Shown piece by piece: positions 16,768 to 25,634 of a DNA stretch of 64,000 bases. This stretch comes from a bacterium 1XD42-76. GTDB lineage: Bacteria; Bacillota; Clostridia; Lachnospirales; Lachnospiraceae. The first letter of the stretch is position 1. The number at the start of each line of letters is the position of its first letter. A program made the translations under genes and the position numbers. The stretch lies in NCBI GenBank assembly GCA_009917545.1, contig QZDW01000004.1, positions 147,717-211,716 on the forward strand, given 5' to 3'. Under the pieces are notes generated by a model, which was not told the origin of the DNA, did no database searches, and saw nothing but the letters and a program-made list of their open reading frames with translations.

Positions 16768-18096
16768 CTACGCTTTCTTTCTTTTGGCCGCGGCCACCGA
16801 CTTACGCATCTCCTTGAAAGCCTGGGTAAGCGGCCTGTGGGCCGGGCAGATGAAGGTACAGCTGCCACACTCGCAGCACTCCATACCATTATATTTTTCA
16901 AACAGCTCCAGATCATTCCGCTCCGCCGCTGCCATCATCATCTGCGGCACAATATGTTCCGGGCATACGTCGATACAGCGTCCGCAGCGGATACACGGAG
17001 TCTCCTCGTGGGCAGCCACCTCATCCTTCGTAAAGCAGGTAAGCGCGGAGGACGTCTTCATGACTGGAATATCGAGGGAAAACAGGGCCTGCCCCATCAT
17101 CGGGCCTCCGGAAATCATCTTTTCCGGCTGTGTCTTAAAACCGCCTGCAGCTTCCAGGACCTCCTGGTAGTTTGTTCCAAGCCTGACCTCAAAATTCTGA
17201 GGATTGGCAACTGCATCGCCTGTCACCGTGATAATACGGCGGATTAACGGCGTCGTCTCGCAGACTGCGTTATAGATTGCCACCACCGTGTCCACATTAT
17301 CCACGATACATCCTGCGTCTGCGGGGAGCATGGCAGAGCTGATCTCACGGCCGCCCGTCACGGCGTAGATCAGGAAACGCTCGCCGCCCTGGGGATATTT
17401 TGTCTGTAAGGGGCAGACCTCGATTCTCGGCTCATCCTTTACAAGTTCCGTAAGCTTCTTAATCGCCTCCGGCTTGTTCTCCTCGATGCCGATGACGCCC
17501 TTTGCCTTGTCAAAGAGCTGTAAAATAACCTTTAATCCGCCGATCAGGCGTTCCGGCTGCTCCATCATCACACGGTAATCGGAGGTCAGATACGGCTCAC
17601 ACTCCGCAGCGTTTACGATGATATAGTCGATTGCCTCTTCATTCTTCGGCGAAAGCTTGACATTGGTTGGAAAGCCTGCGCCGCCGAGGCCTACGATACC
17701 GGCCTCCTTCACGATATCACGGATCTCCTGCTTGGAGAGCTTCGCATAATCGCGCTTTGCGCCAAAGCCCTCGACAGTCCTGTATTCGCCGTCACTTTCC
17801 ACAATAATGGACTGCACCATGCTGCCGTTGGCCACCAGGCGCGGCTCAATCCCTTTGACCGTTCCGGAAACCGAACAGATCACATTCGCGGAAATAAAAC
17901 CGCCGGCCTCTGCAAGCTTCTGGCCAACTAAGACTGCGTCGCCCTTTGCCACGAGCGGCTTTGCCGGAGCGCCGATATGCTGAGACAGAGGAAATACCAG
18001 CTCTCCCTTGGGCTGGATCACCTGAATTGGCTTATCAGCAGACAGTTCCTTACCCTCAAAGGGATGGACGCCGCCTATAAATGTGCTCAGACCCAT
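16768..18096 (-). CDS. rnfC: Rnf complex subunit C, NADH-binding
   Basis: 442 residues, first gene of the operon. The nucleotide-binding region has GLGGAGFPTNVK (FMN/NADH-binding signature, about residues 135-146). Two [4Fe-4S] motifs follow near residues 370 and 410: CIRCGRCIDVCPEH and CCECGSCTFICPAH. It docks on the cytoplasmic side and exchanges electrons with NAD(H). The promoter is at 18143-18171. Confidence 0.96.
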   Translation of the reverse strand: MGLSTFIGGVHPFEGKELSADKPIQVIQPKGELVFPLSQHIGAPAKPLVAKGDAVLVGQKLAEAGGFISANVICSVSGTVKGIEPRLVANGSMVQSIIVESDGEYRTVEGFGAKRDYAKLSKQEIRDIVKEAGIVGLGGAGFPTNVKLSPKNEEAIDYIIVNAAECEPYLTSDYRVMMEQPERLIGGLKVILQLFDKAKGVIGIEENKPEAIKKLTELVKDEPRIEVCPLQTKYPQGGERFLIYAVTGGREISSAMLPADAGCIVDNVDTVVAIYNAVCETTPLIRRIITVTGDAVANPQNFEVRLGTNYQEVLEAAGGFKTQPEKMISGGPMMGQALFSLDIPVMKTSSALTCFTKDEVAAHEETPCIRCGRCIDVCPEHIVPQMMMAAAERNDLELFEKYNGMECCECGSCTFICPAHRPLTQAFKEMRKSVAAAKRKKA

Positions 18097-18142
18097 TTAA
18101 CAAACCTTCTTTCTGTAGAATTTCATATTTGCCATCTGAAAC

Positions 18143-18171
18143 AGTATAACATATTTATAAATTTTGTACAA
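18143..18171 (-). promoter_or_regulatory. Promoter of the rnf operon
   Basis: Minus strand TTGTAC (18166-18171), 17-bp spacer, TATACT (18143-18148), about 45 bp before the rnfC start. No terminator or other promoter is seen within the six genes. Confidence 0.75.
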
Positions 18172-18306
18172 TTAGGAAAAGATTAACAAACGAACGAAAA
18201 ACCGGAATTTTCCAGGTTGTACCTAAAAAAATACAAAAATTATCACACTTTTATTTTGACAATTAAGTGAGCTTTGACAGACCGCTCATGGCCCGTCTGA
18301 GTCATT

Positions 18307-20241
18307 TTACTCCAGCTCAGAAAGACCTGTATAAAGCTCATAATAACGGCCCTTCTGTTTCAGAAGCTCCTCATGATCCCCGCGCTCAATGATGTTCCCA
18401 TCCTCTAAAACCATGATAGCGTCTGCATTTCGGACCGTCGAGAGCCGGTGGGCGATCACGAACGTCGTGCGGTCGGCCATCAGCCGCTCCATCCCGTGTT
18501 CAATATGTTTTTCCGTCCTCGTATCCACGGAGCTTGTAGCTTCATCCAGGATGAGAACCGGCGCTTTGGAAATAGCGGCACGTGCAATATTTAAAAGCTG
18601 CCTCTGCCCCTGGCTTAAGTTGGCCCCATCACTCTCCAGCACTGTGTCATAGCCATTCTTAAGCCGGCGGATAAAGGAGTCCGCTGAAGCCGTTTTTGCC
18701 GCTTGGATCACCTCTTCGTCCGTAGCGTCGAGTCGGCCGTAGCGGATATTTTCCATCACAGTCCCGGTAAAAAGGTGTGTATCCTGGAGAACCACAGCAA
18801 TGTTCTTTCGCAGCTCGTTTTGCGAAATGCGCCGGATATCCATGCCGTCAATTGTAATCGAGCCCGACTGAATATCATAAAACCTGTTCAGCAGATTCGT
18901 GATCGTAGTCTTTCCTGCACCGGTCGAGCCGACAAAGGCGATCTTCTGGCCCGGCTTCGCATAAAGGCTTATATCCTTCAAAATCACCCGGTCCGGGTCA
19001 TAGCCAAAAGTCACATGGGAAAGCGTTACCTCTCCGCGAAGGGCTTCGGGCACGAACGCATCTTTGGCATCCTCAGGTTCCGGTTCCTCATCCATAACGG
19101 AAAAAACGCGCTCTGCCCCGGCAAGCGCTGAAAACACATTCGACACCTGCATGGAAAGTTCATTGACCGGCCTGGAAAACTGCCTGGAAAAGTTGAGAAA
19201 TACGGTCAGTCCTCCCACATCAAAGCCCTTTAAGACACAGAGCAGGCCTCCGATACAGGCCGTCAGCGCATAGTTGATCTGGCTTAGATTATTCATGACA
19301 GGCCCCATCAGGCCGCCCAGAAACTGTGCTTTAATCTGTTTTGTCCTCAGACTGTCATTAAGAATATCAAATTCTTCTTTCGCCGTCTCCTCGTGGCAGA
19401 ACACCTTTACAACCTTCTGCCCGGAAATCGTCTCCTCTATATACCCGTTCAGCGCACCCAGAGCGGTCTGCTGGGCGCTGAAATATTTCTGGCTGCGCCC
19501 GGCCACAGCGCTTCCGGCCTTCATCATGAGCGGGAGCAGAAAAACCGTAATTACCGTCAGATAAAGATTCGTATACAGCATGAGTACCAGTGTACCGATG
19601 ATGCTTAATGTACCGGAAAACAGCTGGAGCAATGTGCTGCTCAGCATATTCCCGATGGTATCCACGTCATTCGTGAACCGGCTCATCAGATCTCCATTGG
19701 AATTCGTGTCGTAAAAGCGGACCGGAAGCTTCTGCATCCTGGCAAATAAATCCGTGCGGATCCTGAGCAGGGCGGACTGGGCGACTGTCAGCATAATCCT
19801 GGACTGGAGATAGCTCGCCAAAACGCCTGTAAGATACACGGCGGCCATCACAAGAATCGCGCCTGCAAGCCCTGAAACGCTCCCCCTGCTCCCGTCCACA
19901 GGGGCGATATACGTATTGATAATCGGTCTCAGCATATAGGAACCGGCAAGGTTCGCTGCTGTGCTTACCAGGACAAAGATAAGCGCAGCCATAATCATAA
20001 AACGGTCCGGCTGCAGATAGGTCAAAAGCCTCCGGATCACGGCGCCGCTGTTTTTGGGCTGTCCGCCCCCTCTGGCATGCATTCCGGGGCCCCTGCCGCG
20101 CGGGCCACCGGGACCTGGCCCTCCCGGGCCGTGCAGGCCGCCGGGACCGCCCCCCGGGCCATGCGGCCTGCCGGAGGGCATACGGAAACTCTGGTTCACG
20201 TAACGTCTGGTTAAGCTCTTTTCTCTCTCACTTCTCGTCAT
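18307..20241 (-). CDS. ABC exporter half-transporter with Gly/Pro-rich N-terminus
   Basis: 644-residue permease-ATPase fusion: six helices (about 75-380), then an ATPase domain with Walker A GSTGAGKTT, signature LSQGQRQLLNIARA, Walker B VLILDEATSSVD and the H-loop IAHRLST. The first 60 residues contain a striking Gly/Pro/His/Arg-rich stretch (from about 20 to 57) not needed for the fold. It overlaps the upstream half-transporter by 4 nt (ATGA), so the two proteins are made together and most likely form a heterodimer of the BmrCD/multidrug type. The substrate is unknown. Confidence 0.93.
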   Translation of the reverse strand: MTRSEREKSLTRRYVNQSFRMPSGRPHGPGGGPGGLHGPGGPGPGGPRGRGPGMHARGGGQPKNSGAVIRRLLTYLQPDRFMIMAALIFVLVSTAANLAGSYMLRPIINTYIAPVDGSRGSVSGLAGAILVMAAVYLTGVLASYLQSRIMLTVAQSALLRIRTDLFARMQKLPVRFYDTNSNGDLMSRFTNDVDTIGNMLSSTLLQLFSGTLSIIGTLVLMLYTNLYLTVITVFLLPLMMKAGSAVAGRSQKYFSAQQTALGALNGYIEETISGQKVVKVFCHEETAKEEFDILNDSLRTKQIKAQFLGGLMGPVMNNLSQINYALTACIGGLLCVLKGFDVGGLTVFLNFSRQFSRPVNELSMQVSNVFSALAGAERVFSVMDEEPEPEDAKDAFVPEALRGEVTLSHVTFGYDPDRVILKDISLYAKPGQKIAFVGSTGAGKTTITNLLNRFYDIQSGSITIDGMDIRRISQNELRKNIAVVLQDTHLFTGTVMENIRYGRLDATDEEVIQAAKTASADSFIRRLKNGYDTVLESDGANLSQGQRQLLNIARAAISKAPVLILDEATSSVDTRTEKHIEHGMERLMADRTTFVIAHRLSTVRNADAIMVLEDGNIIERGDHEELLKQKGRYYELYTGLSELE

Positions 20242-22037
20242 TTTGCTGCCTCCTCTGCCAGACTGCCGGCGGCATTCGGCTGCTCTTTTGTGTCTGTCTC
20301 TTCCTGCTGTCTCTCTCCCGCCTGTGTCAGGTAAATTTCCCGGTACGCCGTGCAGTGCTCCAGAAGCTCGTCATGTGTCCCTCTTCCGCTGATCTTTCCT
20401 TCGTCCAGAACAAGAATCAGATCCGCATCCCGGACAGATGAGATCCTCTGGGCAATGATAATCTTAGTCGCATCCTTCATTCCGGTCCTCAGACTTTCCC
20501 GGAGTCCCGCTTCCGTCGCTGTATCCACAGCGCTTGTTGAGTCATCCAGAATCAGGATTTTGGGGGTCTTAAGCAATGCCCGTGCAATACAAAGCCTCTG
20601 CTTCTGACCACCAGAGACGTTCACGCCTCCCTGCCCCAGATCTGTATCATAGCCGCCCGGAAAAGACTCAATGAATCCTGCGGCCTGCGCACTCTCAGCT
20701 GCCTCCCTGATCTCTTCCTCCGATGCCGACTCGTTTCCCCAGCGCAGATTTTCCTCAATTGTTCCGGAAAACAGGACATTTTTCTGCAACACCATGCCGA
20801 CCGCATTTCTCAGCTCTTTTAAGGAATAATCACGTACATCCGTGCCGTCTACCAGCACGCTGCCGGACGTTACATCGTAAAGCCTGGGAATAAGCTGTAC
20901 GAGTGATGTTTTCCCGCTTCCCGTCGAACCGATGATTCCCACGGTCTGGCCGGATTCTGCGCGAAAGCTTATGTGTTCTAAAACCGTCCTGCCTGCCATG
21001 CCGTCCTGTGAGTAGCCGAAGCTCACATCCTGAAATTCCACACAACCGCTTTCCACCATTTTTTCCTTTGTTGTTTCTCTGACATCGTTTAATGTTACGT
21101 CCTCATCCAGTACCTCATTCACGCGCTTTAAAGACGCTTTCGCACGTGAACTTTGTAAAAAGATCATGGAAAGCATCATCAGAGACATTAAAATCTGGAC
21201 GATATACGTGGTAAATGCTGTCAGATCGCCGACCGCCATCCTGCCTGCAATGATGATATTTCCACCGTACCATACGACTGCCAGCGTTGTCAGATTCATC
21301 GCAAACATCATCACCGGCATGGTGGCAATCACGATTCTCAAGGCCCCGAGGCTGCTTTCCTTTAACTCCTCATTCAGGACGGAAAATTTCCTGATCTCAA
21401 AATCCTCTCTCACAAAGGACTTGACAACACGGACATTGGTAAGCGCCTCCTGGATACCGGAATTTAGCTCATCCAGCTTCTTCTGCATGATCTCAAAGCG
21501 TGGAAACGCTGCCCGCAGGATGAAGATAATTGCACATAAAAGCAGGGGAATCACGATCAGAATAATCACGGCCAGCTGCGGATTCATAAAAAACGCCATA
21601 ATCAGCGCTCCGATAAACATACCGGGGGCCCGTAATGCCATCTTGAGACTCATCATCAGTACATTCTGTACCTGCTGGATATCATTCGTCAGCCTCGTCA
21701 CCAGAGAACCTGTGCTGAAACGGTCAATATTTTCAAAGGAAAATTCCTGCACCTTCGCAAAGACATCACGGCGCAGATCGCTTGTAAAGCAGATGGATGC
21801 CCTGGCGGCAAAATAAGCTCCGAGGATCCCGCCGGCTGCCATGACTGCAACTGTCAGCACCATTAAGAGTCCGATCCTTATAATGTATGCCATGTCTCTT
21901 TCCGCTACGCCATAATTGATGATAAATGACATAAGCCGGGGCAGCATGACTTCTCCAACAACTTCCGTGAGCATCATGACAGGCCCGGCAATAAAGGAGC
22001 CCAGATATGGCTTTATATACTTCTTGTAACGCTTCAT
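20238..22037 (-). CDS. ABC exporter half-transporter (first of a heterodimeric pair)
   Basis: 599 residues: six-helix membrane domain, then an ATPase with Walker A GSTGSGKTS, signature VSGGQKQRLCIARAL and Walker B ILILDDSTSAVD. The residue after Walker B is Asp-Ser rather than the catalytic Glu found in its partner (DEATS), as in heterodimeric exporters with one degenerate ATPase site. The start MKRYKKYIKPYLG at 22037 fits the family; the open frame continues upstream but out of homology. The start overlaps the stop of a 28-codon leader frame. Confidence 0.92.
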   Translation of the reverse strand: MKRYKKYIKPYLGSFIAGPVMMLTEVVGEVMLPRLMSFIINYGVAERDMAYIIRIGLLMVLTVAVMAAGGILGAYFAARASICFTSDLRRDVFAKVQEFSFENIDRFSTGSLVTRLTNDIQQVQNVLMMSLKMALRAPGMFIGALIMAFFMNPQLAVIILIVIPLLLCAIIFILRAAFPRFEIMQKKLDELNSGIQEALTNVRVVKSFVREDFEIRKFSVLNEELKESSLGALRIVIATMPVMMFAMNLTTLAVVWYGGNIIIAGRMAVGDLTAFTTYIVQILMSLMMLSMIFLQSSRAKASLKRVNEVLDEDVTLNDVRETTKEKMVESGCVEFQDVSFGYSQDGMAGRTVLEHISFRAESGQTVGIIGSTGSGKTSLVQLIPRLYDVTSGSVLVDGTDVRDYSLKELRNAVGMVLQKNVLFSGTIEENLRWGNESASEEEIREAAESAQAAGFIESFPGGYDTDLGQGGVNVSGGQKQRLCIARALLKTPKILILDDSTSAVDTATEAGLRESLRTGMKDATKIIIAQRISSVRDADLILVLDEGKISGRGTHDELLEHCTAYREIYLTQAGERQQEETDTKEQPNAAGSLAEEAAK

Positions 22038-22120
22038 GTGTGATGTCCCTCTCTTTTTTCTGTACCATAACGAATCCAATTGCCGCCTGCCACAGTGAGC
22101 CGGTAAAGCACATGTTTCAT
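22034..22120 (-). CDS. Possible 28-residue leader peptide of the ABC exporter operon
   Basis: An ATG at 22120 preceded by AGGAAA opens a frame beginning MKHVLYRLTVAGGNW. Its stop overlaps the ABC start codon as ATGA. The position between promoter (22144-22172) and exporter, with an overlapping stop/start, suggests translational coupling or a regulatory leader. It could equally be chance, as no homologue is recognised. Confidence 0.35.
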   Translation of the reverse strand: MKHVLYRLTVAGGNWIRYGTEKREGHHT

Positions 22121-22143
22121 AAATGCGGCATTTCCTGGTAAAT

Positions 22144-22172
22144 AGTATAAGCCCCTCTGCATGAAGTTGCAA
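22144..22172 (-). promoter_or_regulatory. Promoter of the ABC exporter operon
   Basis: Minus strand TTGCAA (22167-22172), 17-bp spacer, TATACT (22144-22149). The same bases form a hairpin (AAGCCC... GGGCTT, 22149-22181) just after the MATE stop codon, so MATE termination and exporter initiation overlap here. Confidence 0.6.
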
Positions 22173-22198
22173 GAAGGGCTTTGTGAAAAATCTGTGTC

Positions 22199-23548
22199 TT
22201 ACCAGTTCTCTTTAGGCAGCTTCTTCCGTATCAGGCAGAAGCAGACAGCATGGCAAAGCGCCGTGATCGTCCAGGAAACCGGGTAGGAAAGGTACAATGT
22301 CGTCAGGCTCCGGCTCCACTGGAATATGGTGAAAATCCAGATCACACGGAAACCGCATGCTCCTGCCAGGGAAACACACATCGGCAGAATCGAATAGCCA
22401 AGACCACGGATACTCCCCACCAAAGTATCCATAATTCCGCATATAAAATAGGGAACACCAATGATAGCCAGACGGCGCAGGCCGTATGCCAGCACCTGCG
22501 GATCCGAGGAGTAAATGCCAAGAAACGCATTTCCCATCGCATATGCGCCGATACCAAGCGCAAACCCCACAACCGAAACGACTGCCACGCAGACAAGCAT
22601 GATACGGTTGATCCGACCGTATTTCCTGCCTCCGAAGTTCTGGCTTGTAAAGCTCAGGTTCGTCTGATAGACCGCGTTCATGGCCGCATATACGAATCCC
22701 TCGATATTCTGAGCTGCTGTATTGCCCGCCATCGCAATGGAGCCAAAGGAGTTAACGGAAGACTGGATCAGCACATTGGAGATGGAAAAAATCGCTCCCT
22801 GCATTCCGGCGGGAAGTCCCACCTTGACGATTCGGCGGAACTTGGTACGGTTGATCTTTAAGTTCTTAAGCTGGAGCTTCAGACTCCCTTCATTTTTCAT
22901 CAGGCAAATCACAACCAGTCCGGCAGAAATCGCCTGGGAAATCACGGTAGCCAGAGCCACCCCGGCCACATCCATATTCAGGTTGATGACAAAAAACAGG
23001 TTCAGAAGGACATTGATGATGCCGGATGCTGTCAGAAAATACAGCGGACGCCTTGTATCGCCCACAGCACGGAGTATGGCGCTGCCGAAATTGTAAAGCA
23101 TATTGACCGGCATTCCGATGAAGAAGATTTTCATATAGATTGAAGACTTGTCAATCACATCCTCCGGCGTTCCCATAAGCTCTAAAAGCGGTCTGGATGC
23201 AAACACCCCCAGAAATACCAGAAGCAGGCCGGACACGAGACTTAAAGCCACAGCTGTATGTACCGTCTCGCTGACATCCTTATCTCTTTTGGCCCCGTAA
23301 TACTGAGCCACCAGAACATTGACACCGACAGAAAGTCCGATAAAAATATTGATTAACAGGTTGATTAACGCTGTCGTTGAACCGACTGCCGCTAACGACT
23401 GGCTTCCTGCATACCGGCCTACCACAATCACATCGGCTGCATTAAACAGAAGCTGCAGAATCCCCGACAGCATCAGAGGAATAGAAAAAATCAGGATCTT
23501 CCCCAGCACCGGGCCACTGCACATGTCCATTTCATAAGATTTGTCCAT
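22199..23548 (-). CDS. MATE family efflux transporter
   Basis: 449 residues, about 12 hydrophobic helices in two similar halves. The N-terminal block has GKILIFSIPLMLSGILQLLFN and later VLVAQYYGAK, typical of the NorM/DinF group of cation-coupled drug or metabolite exporters. The start at 23548 is chosen because the longer upstream frame reads through the tRNA-Thr gene. The ribosome site (GGCAGGG) is weak. A terminator and tRNA lie upstream, so its own promoter is not clear. Confidence 0.9.
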   Translation of the reverse strand: MDKSYEMDMCSGPVLGKILIFSIPLMLSGILQLLFNAADVIVVGRYAGSQSLAAVGSTTALINLLINIFIGLSVGVNVLVAQYYGAKRDKDVSETVHTAVALSLVSGLLLVFLGVFASRPLLELMGTPEDVIDKSSIYMKIFFIGMPVNMLYNFGSAILRAVGDTRRPLYFLTASGIINVLLNLFFVINLNMDVAGVALATVISQAISAGLVVICLMKNEGSLKLQLKNLKINRTKFRRIVKVGLPAGMQGAIFSISNVLIQSSVNSFGSIAMAGNTAAQNIEGFVYAAMNAVYQTNLSFTSQNFGGRKYGRINRIMLVCVAVVSVVGFALGIGAYAMGNAFLGIYSSDPQVLAYGLRRLAIIGVPYFICGIMDTLVGSIRGLGYSILPMCVSLAGACGFRVIWIFTIFQWSRSLTTLYLSYPVSWTITALCHAVCFCLIRKKLPKENW

Positions 23549-23601
23549 TTTTATCCCTGCCTTTCTCATTATAGGACGTGATTTCCTGTGAACTGAAACA
23601 A

Positions 23602-23627
23602 AGGCCTTCCGATTTCTCGGAAAGCCT
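23602..23627 (-). terminator. Terminator after tRNA-Thr
   Basis: An 11-bp stem AGGCTTTCCGA / TCGGAAGGCCT on the minus strand, followed by TTTGTTTC, 20 bp after the tRNA. Confidence 0.8.
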
Positions 23628-23646
23628 CCTGTAATGTTTCTCCAAA

Positions 23647-23719
23647 AGCTGCCTAGCAGATTCGAACTGCCGACCTCCGCCTTACCAAGGCGACGCTCTA
23701 CCAGCTGAGCCAAGGCAGC
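23647..23719 (-). tRNA. tRNA-Thr (GGT)
   Basis: 73 nt with acceptor stem GCTGCCT/AGGCAGC, D-loop GGCTCAGCTGGTAGAGC, anticodon loop TTGGTAA (anticodon GGT) and T-arm GTTCGAATC. CCA is not encoded. It has its own promoter and terminator. Confidence 0.96.
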
Positions 23720-23741
23720 ACGTTTTGTTGAAACCTTGGAT

Positions 23742-23770
23742 ATATTATCACAGTATTTTCTTTTTGTCAA
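23742..23770 (-). promoter_or_regulatory. Promoter of tRNA-Thr
   Basis: Minus strand TTGACA (23765-23770), 17-bp spacer, TAATAT (23742-23747), 22 bp upstream of the tRNA. Confidence 0.8.
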
Positions 23771-23827
23771 CCGGAACTTTTTATTTTTTTGCACATATAC
23801 TAAAGTAAAAAATCATTGAGGTTTTTT

Positions 23828-24820
23828 ATGCCAGACACCAGTAATTTTAATGCGCAGGCTGCAGCCGATGAATCATCGACTCCCGCGGCATCCGTATGGC
23901 CGGATATTTCAGGCGTTCCCACCACACCAGTAGCACCTCCAGGCGGCATGCCCGTCTATCCGGGTGACGACATCGCGGGCGTCCCCACCACACCGGTTGC
24001 GCCTCCAGGCGGCATGCCCGTCTATCCGGGTGACGACATCGCGGGCATCCCCACCACACCGATTGCACCCTCAGGCGGCATGCCCGTCTATCCGGGCCCG
24101 ACCTGGCCGGATTGTCCCATTTATCCGCTTCCAACACCCACGATTCCCATCATTACGATCCCGTCCGTTACTTATTATGGGCAGGTCCGTTTTCTGAATG
24201 CCAGTACAAACGGGCTTTCGCTCGACGTCTACATTGACAATCAAAGTGTATTTTCCGGTTCCTCCTTCGCAACCGTATCCACTTATACCCAGGTGTCTGA
24301 CGGTTTCCATACCGTGACCGTACGCCAGACACACGGCCAGGTCCTCTACCAACAGACGCTTGCCTTTGTATCCGGCGAAAAGGTAACAATGGTTCTCCTT
24401 GATTCCTCCGGCGGCATCACCCTGACAAAGGTGTCTGATATGGGCTGTACCAATGTTCCCTCAGGATATGGCTGCCTGCGGGTCACCAATATGACATACA
24501 GCGGTTCCAGCTATGATGTTCGCCTGTTCAACAACCAGATCGTCTTCGCAGGGATCGGCTATAAGGATGTTACCTCCTTCAAACAGGCTTCGGCCGGTAA
24601 CTATACATTCTTTATCACCAATGCTCAGACCTCTGTCACCAGCTTTAACGAGCTGCCTGTCATTATCTTCACGGCTATTGTGGGAGGCTGTCCGGCATGT
24701 ACGGTGGCAAACCCGCTTCTCACCTACAGCATCAATATACGGGCAGGAAAGGCATATACGAGCTATATTATCGGCAATCCGTGGTCCAATCTGTACCGCG
24801 TCTATACGCTTGAGGACTAA
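23828..24820 (+). CDS. DUF4397-like protein with proline-rich tandem repeats
   Basis: 330 residues. After a short leader without a signal peptide come three 22-residue repeats (VPTTPVAPPGGMPVYPG core). A proline-rich stretch follows, then two beta-rich segments that resemble DUF4397 domains (GQVRFLNASTNGLSLDVYID and GCLRVTNMTYSGSSYDVRLF). The absence of a signal peptide with a surface-like composition suggests a spore-coat or envelope-associated role, but that is only inference. ATG at 23828 is chosen because GAGG lies 6 nt upstream. Confidence 0.6.
   Translation: MPDTSNFNAQAAADESSTPAASVWPDISGVPTTPVAPPGGMPVYPGDDIAGVPTTPVAPPGGMPVYPGDDIAGIPTTPIAPSGGMPVYPGPTWPDCPIYPLPTPTIPIITIPSVTYYGQVRFLNASTNGLSLDVYIDNQSVFSGSSFATVSTYTQVSDGFHTVTVRQTHGQVLYQQTLAFVSGEKVTMVLLDSSGGITLTKVSDMGCTNVPSGYGCLRVTNMTYSGSSYDVRLFNNQIVFAGIGYKDVTSFKQASAGNYTFFITNAQTSVTSFNELPVIIFTAIVGGCPACTVANPLLTYSINIRAGKAYTSYIIGNPWSNLYRVYTLED
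23915..24097 (+). repeat. 66-bp coding tandem repeat, nearly 3 copies
   Basis: Units begin at 23915, 23981 and 24047 and encode the 22-residue proline/glycine repeat. Units 1 and 2 are nearly identical at the DNA level, so copy number could vary between strains. Confidence 0.9.
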
Positions 24821-24832
24821 ATACCATATCAA

Positions 24833-24863
24833 AGAGGACGGATACTTTATGCGTCCGTCCTCT
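24833..24863. terminator. Hairpin between the repeat protein and rlmB
   Basis: A 10-bp perfect stem (AGAGGACGGA / TCCGTCCTCT). No clear U-run follows on the plus strand. The genes converge, so it may serve both. Confidence 0.6.
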
Positions 24864-24884
24864 CTCCCGTACAATATTGAACAT

Positions 24885-25634
24885 TCACTGCTTCTGGAAC
24901 AGGCGCTGCCGCACGATCTCATATGCCAGCACGCCTGCTGCCACCGAGGCGTTGAGGGAATCAATATCGCCGTGCATCGGGATCGAAGCCACAAGATCGC
25001 AGCTCTCTTTCACCAGACGGCTGACCCCTTCACCCTCATTTCCTATGACAAGACCGACAGGACCGGTCAGATTCAGGCGGTACATACTTTCCCCGCCCAT
25101 ATCGGCACAGACAAACCACATGCCTCGCTTCTTGAGTTCCCCAATGGCCTGTGTCAGATTCGTCACCTTTGCCACCGGGGTATAGTTTAACGCACCGGCT
25201 GAGGTCCGGGCGACCGTGGCTGTGAGGCCTGCCGCGCGCCGCTTGGGGATAATGACCCCGTGAGCGCCTGCCAGATTGGCGGTACGGATAATGGCTCCCA
25301 GATTATGCGGATCCTCGATTCCGTCCAGGAGAAAGAAGAACGGCGGCTCGCCCTTTTTTTCGGATGCCTCCCAAAGCTCCTCCAAATCCGCATATTCATA
25401 AGCAGCCAGACATGCCACCACCCCCTGATGACGGCCGGTCTGTGACATGCCGTCCAGCCGTTCCTTTGTCACAAAGCTAAGGAGCGTATCGTGCTTTTTT
25501 GCTTCCCTGACGATCGTCCTCACCGGGCCGTCCTGGCATCCGTCCAGGACAAACAGCTTGTCAATCGTTTTTCCTGCACGAAAGGCCTCCAAAACCGCAT
25601 TCCTGCCCTCAATCGTCATCTCCTCATATCTCAT
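24885..25634 (-). CDS. rlmB: RlmB/TrmH-type rRNA 2'-O-methyltransferase
   Basis: 249-residue SpoU-family enzyme that methylates a ribose 2'-OH in 23S rRNA using SAM. The N-terminal substrate-binding domain starts EGRNAVLEAF. The knot-fold catalytic domain has the three SPOUT motifs LDGIEDPHNLGAIIRTA, GNEGEGVS and SLNASVAAGVL. The start at 25634 overlaps the mrnC end by 11 nt and follows GGAG. The pairing with cysS and mrnC is the conserved Firmicutes order. The exact target base is inferred from the family. Confidence 0.92.
   Translation of the reverse strand: MRYEEMTIEGRNAVLEAFRAGKTIDKLFVLDGCQDGPVRTIVREAKKHDTLLSFVTKERLDGMSQTGRHQGVVACLAAYEYADLEELWEASEKKGEPPFFFLLDGIEDPHNLGAIIRTANLAGAHGVIIPKRRAAGLTATVARTSAGALNYTPVAKVTNLTQAIGELKKRGMWFVCADMGGESMYRLNLTGPVGLVIGNEGEGVSRLVKESCDLVASIPMHGDIDSLNASVAAGVLAYEIVRQRLFQKQ

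Noticed and set aside
23549..23794. N-terminal extension of the MATE gene through the tRNA-Thr region
   Set aside because: The extension translates a tRNA gene and its terminator; homology to MATE starts at about 23548.
23915..24097. CRISPR array
   Set aside because: The 66-bp units are in-frame coding repeats without spacers; no other regularly spaced repeats were seen in the window.
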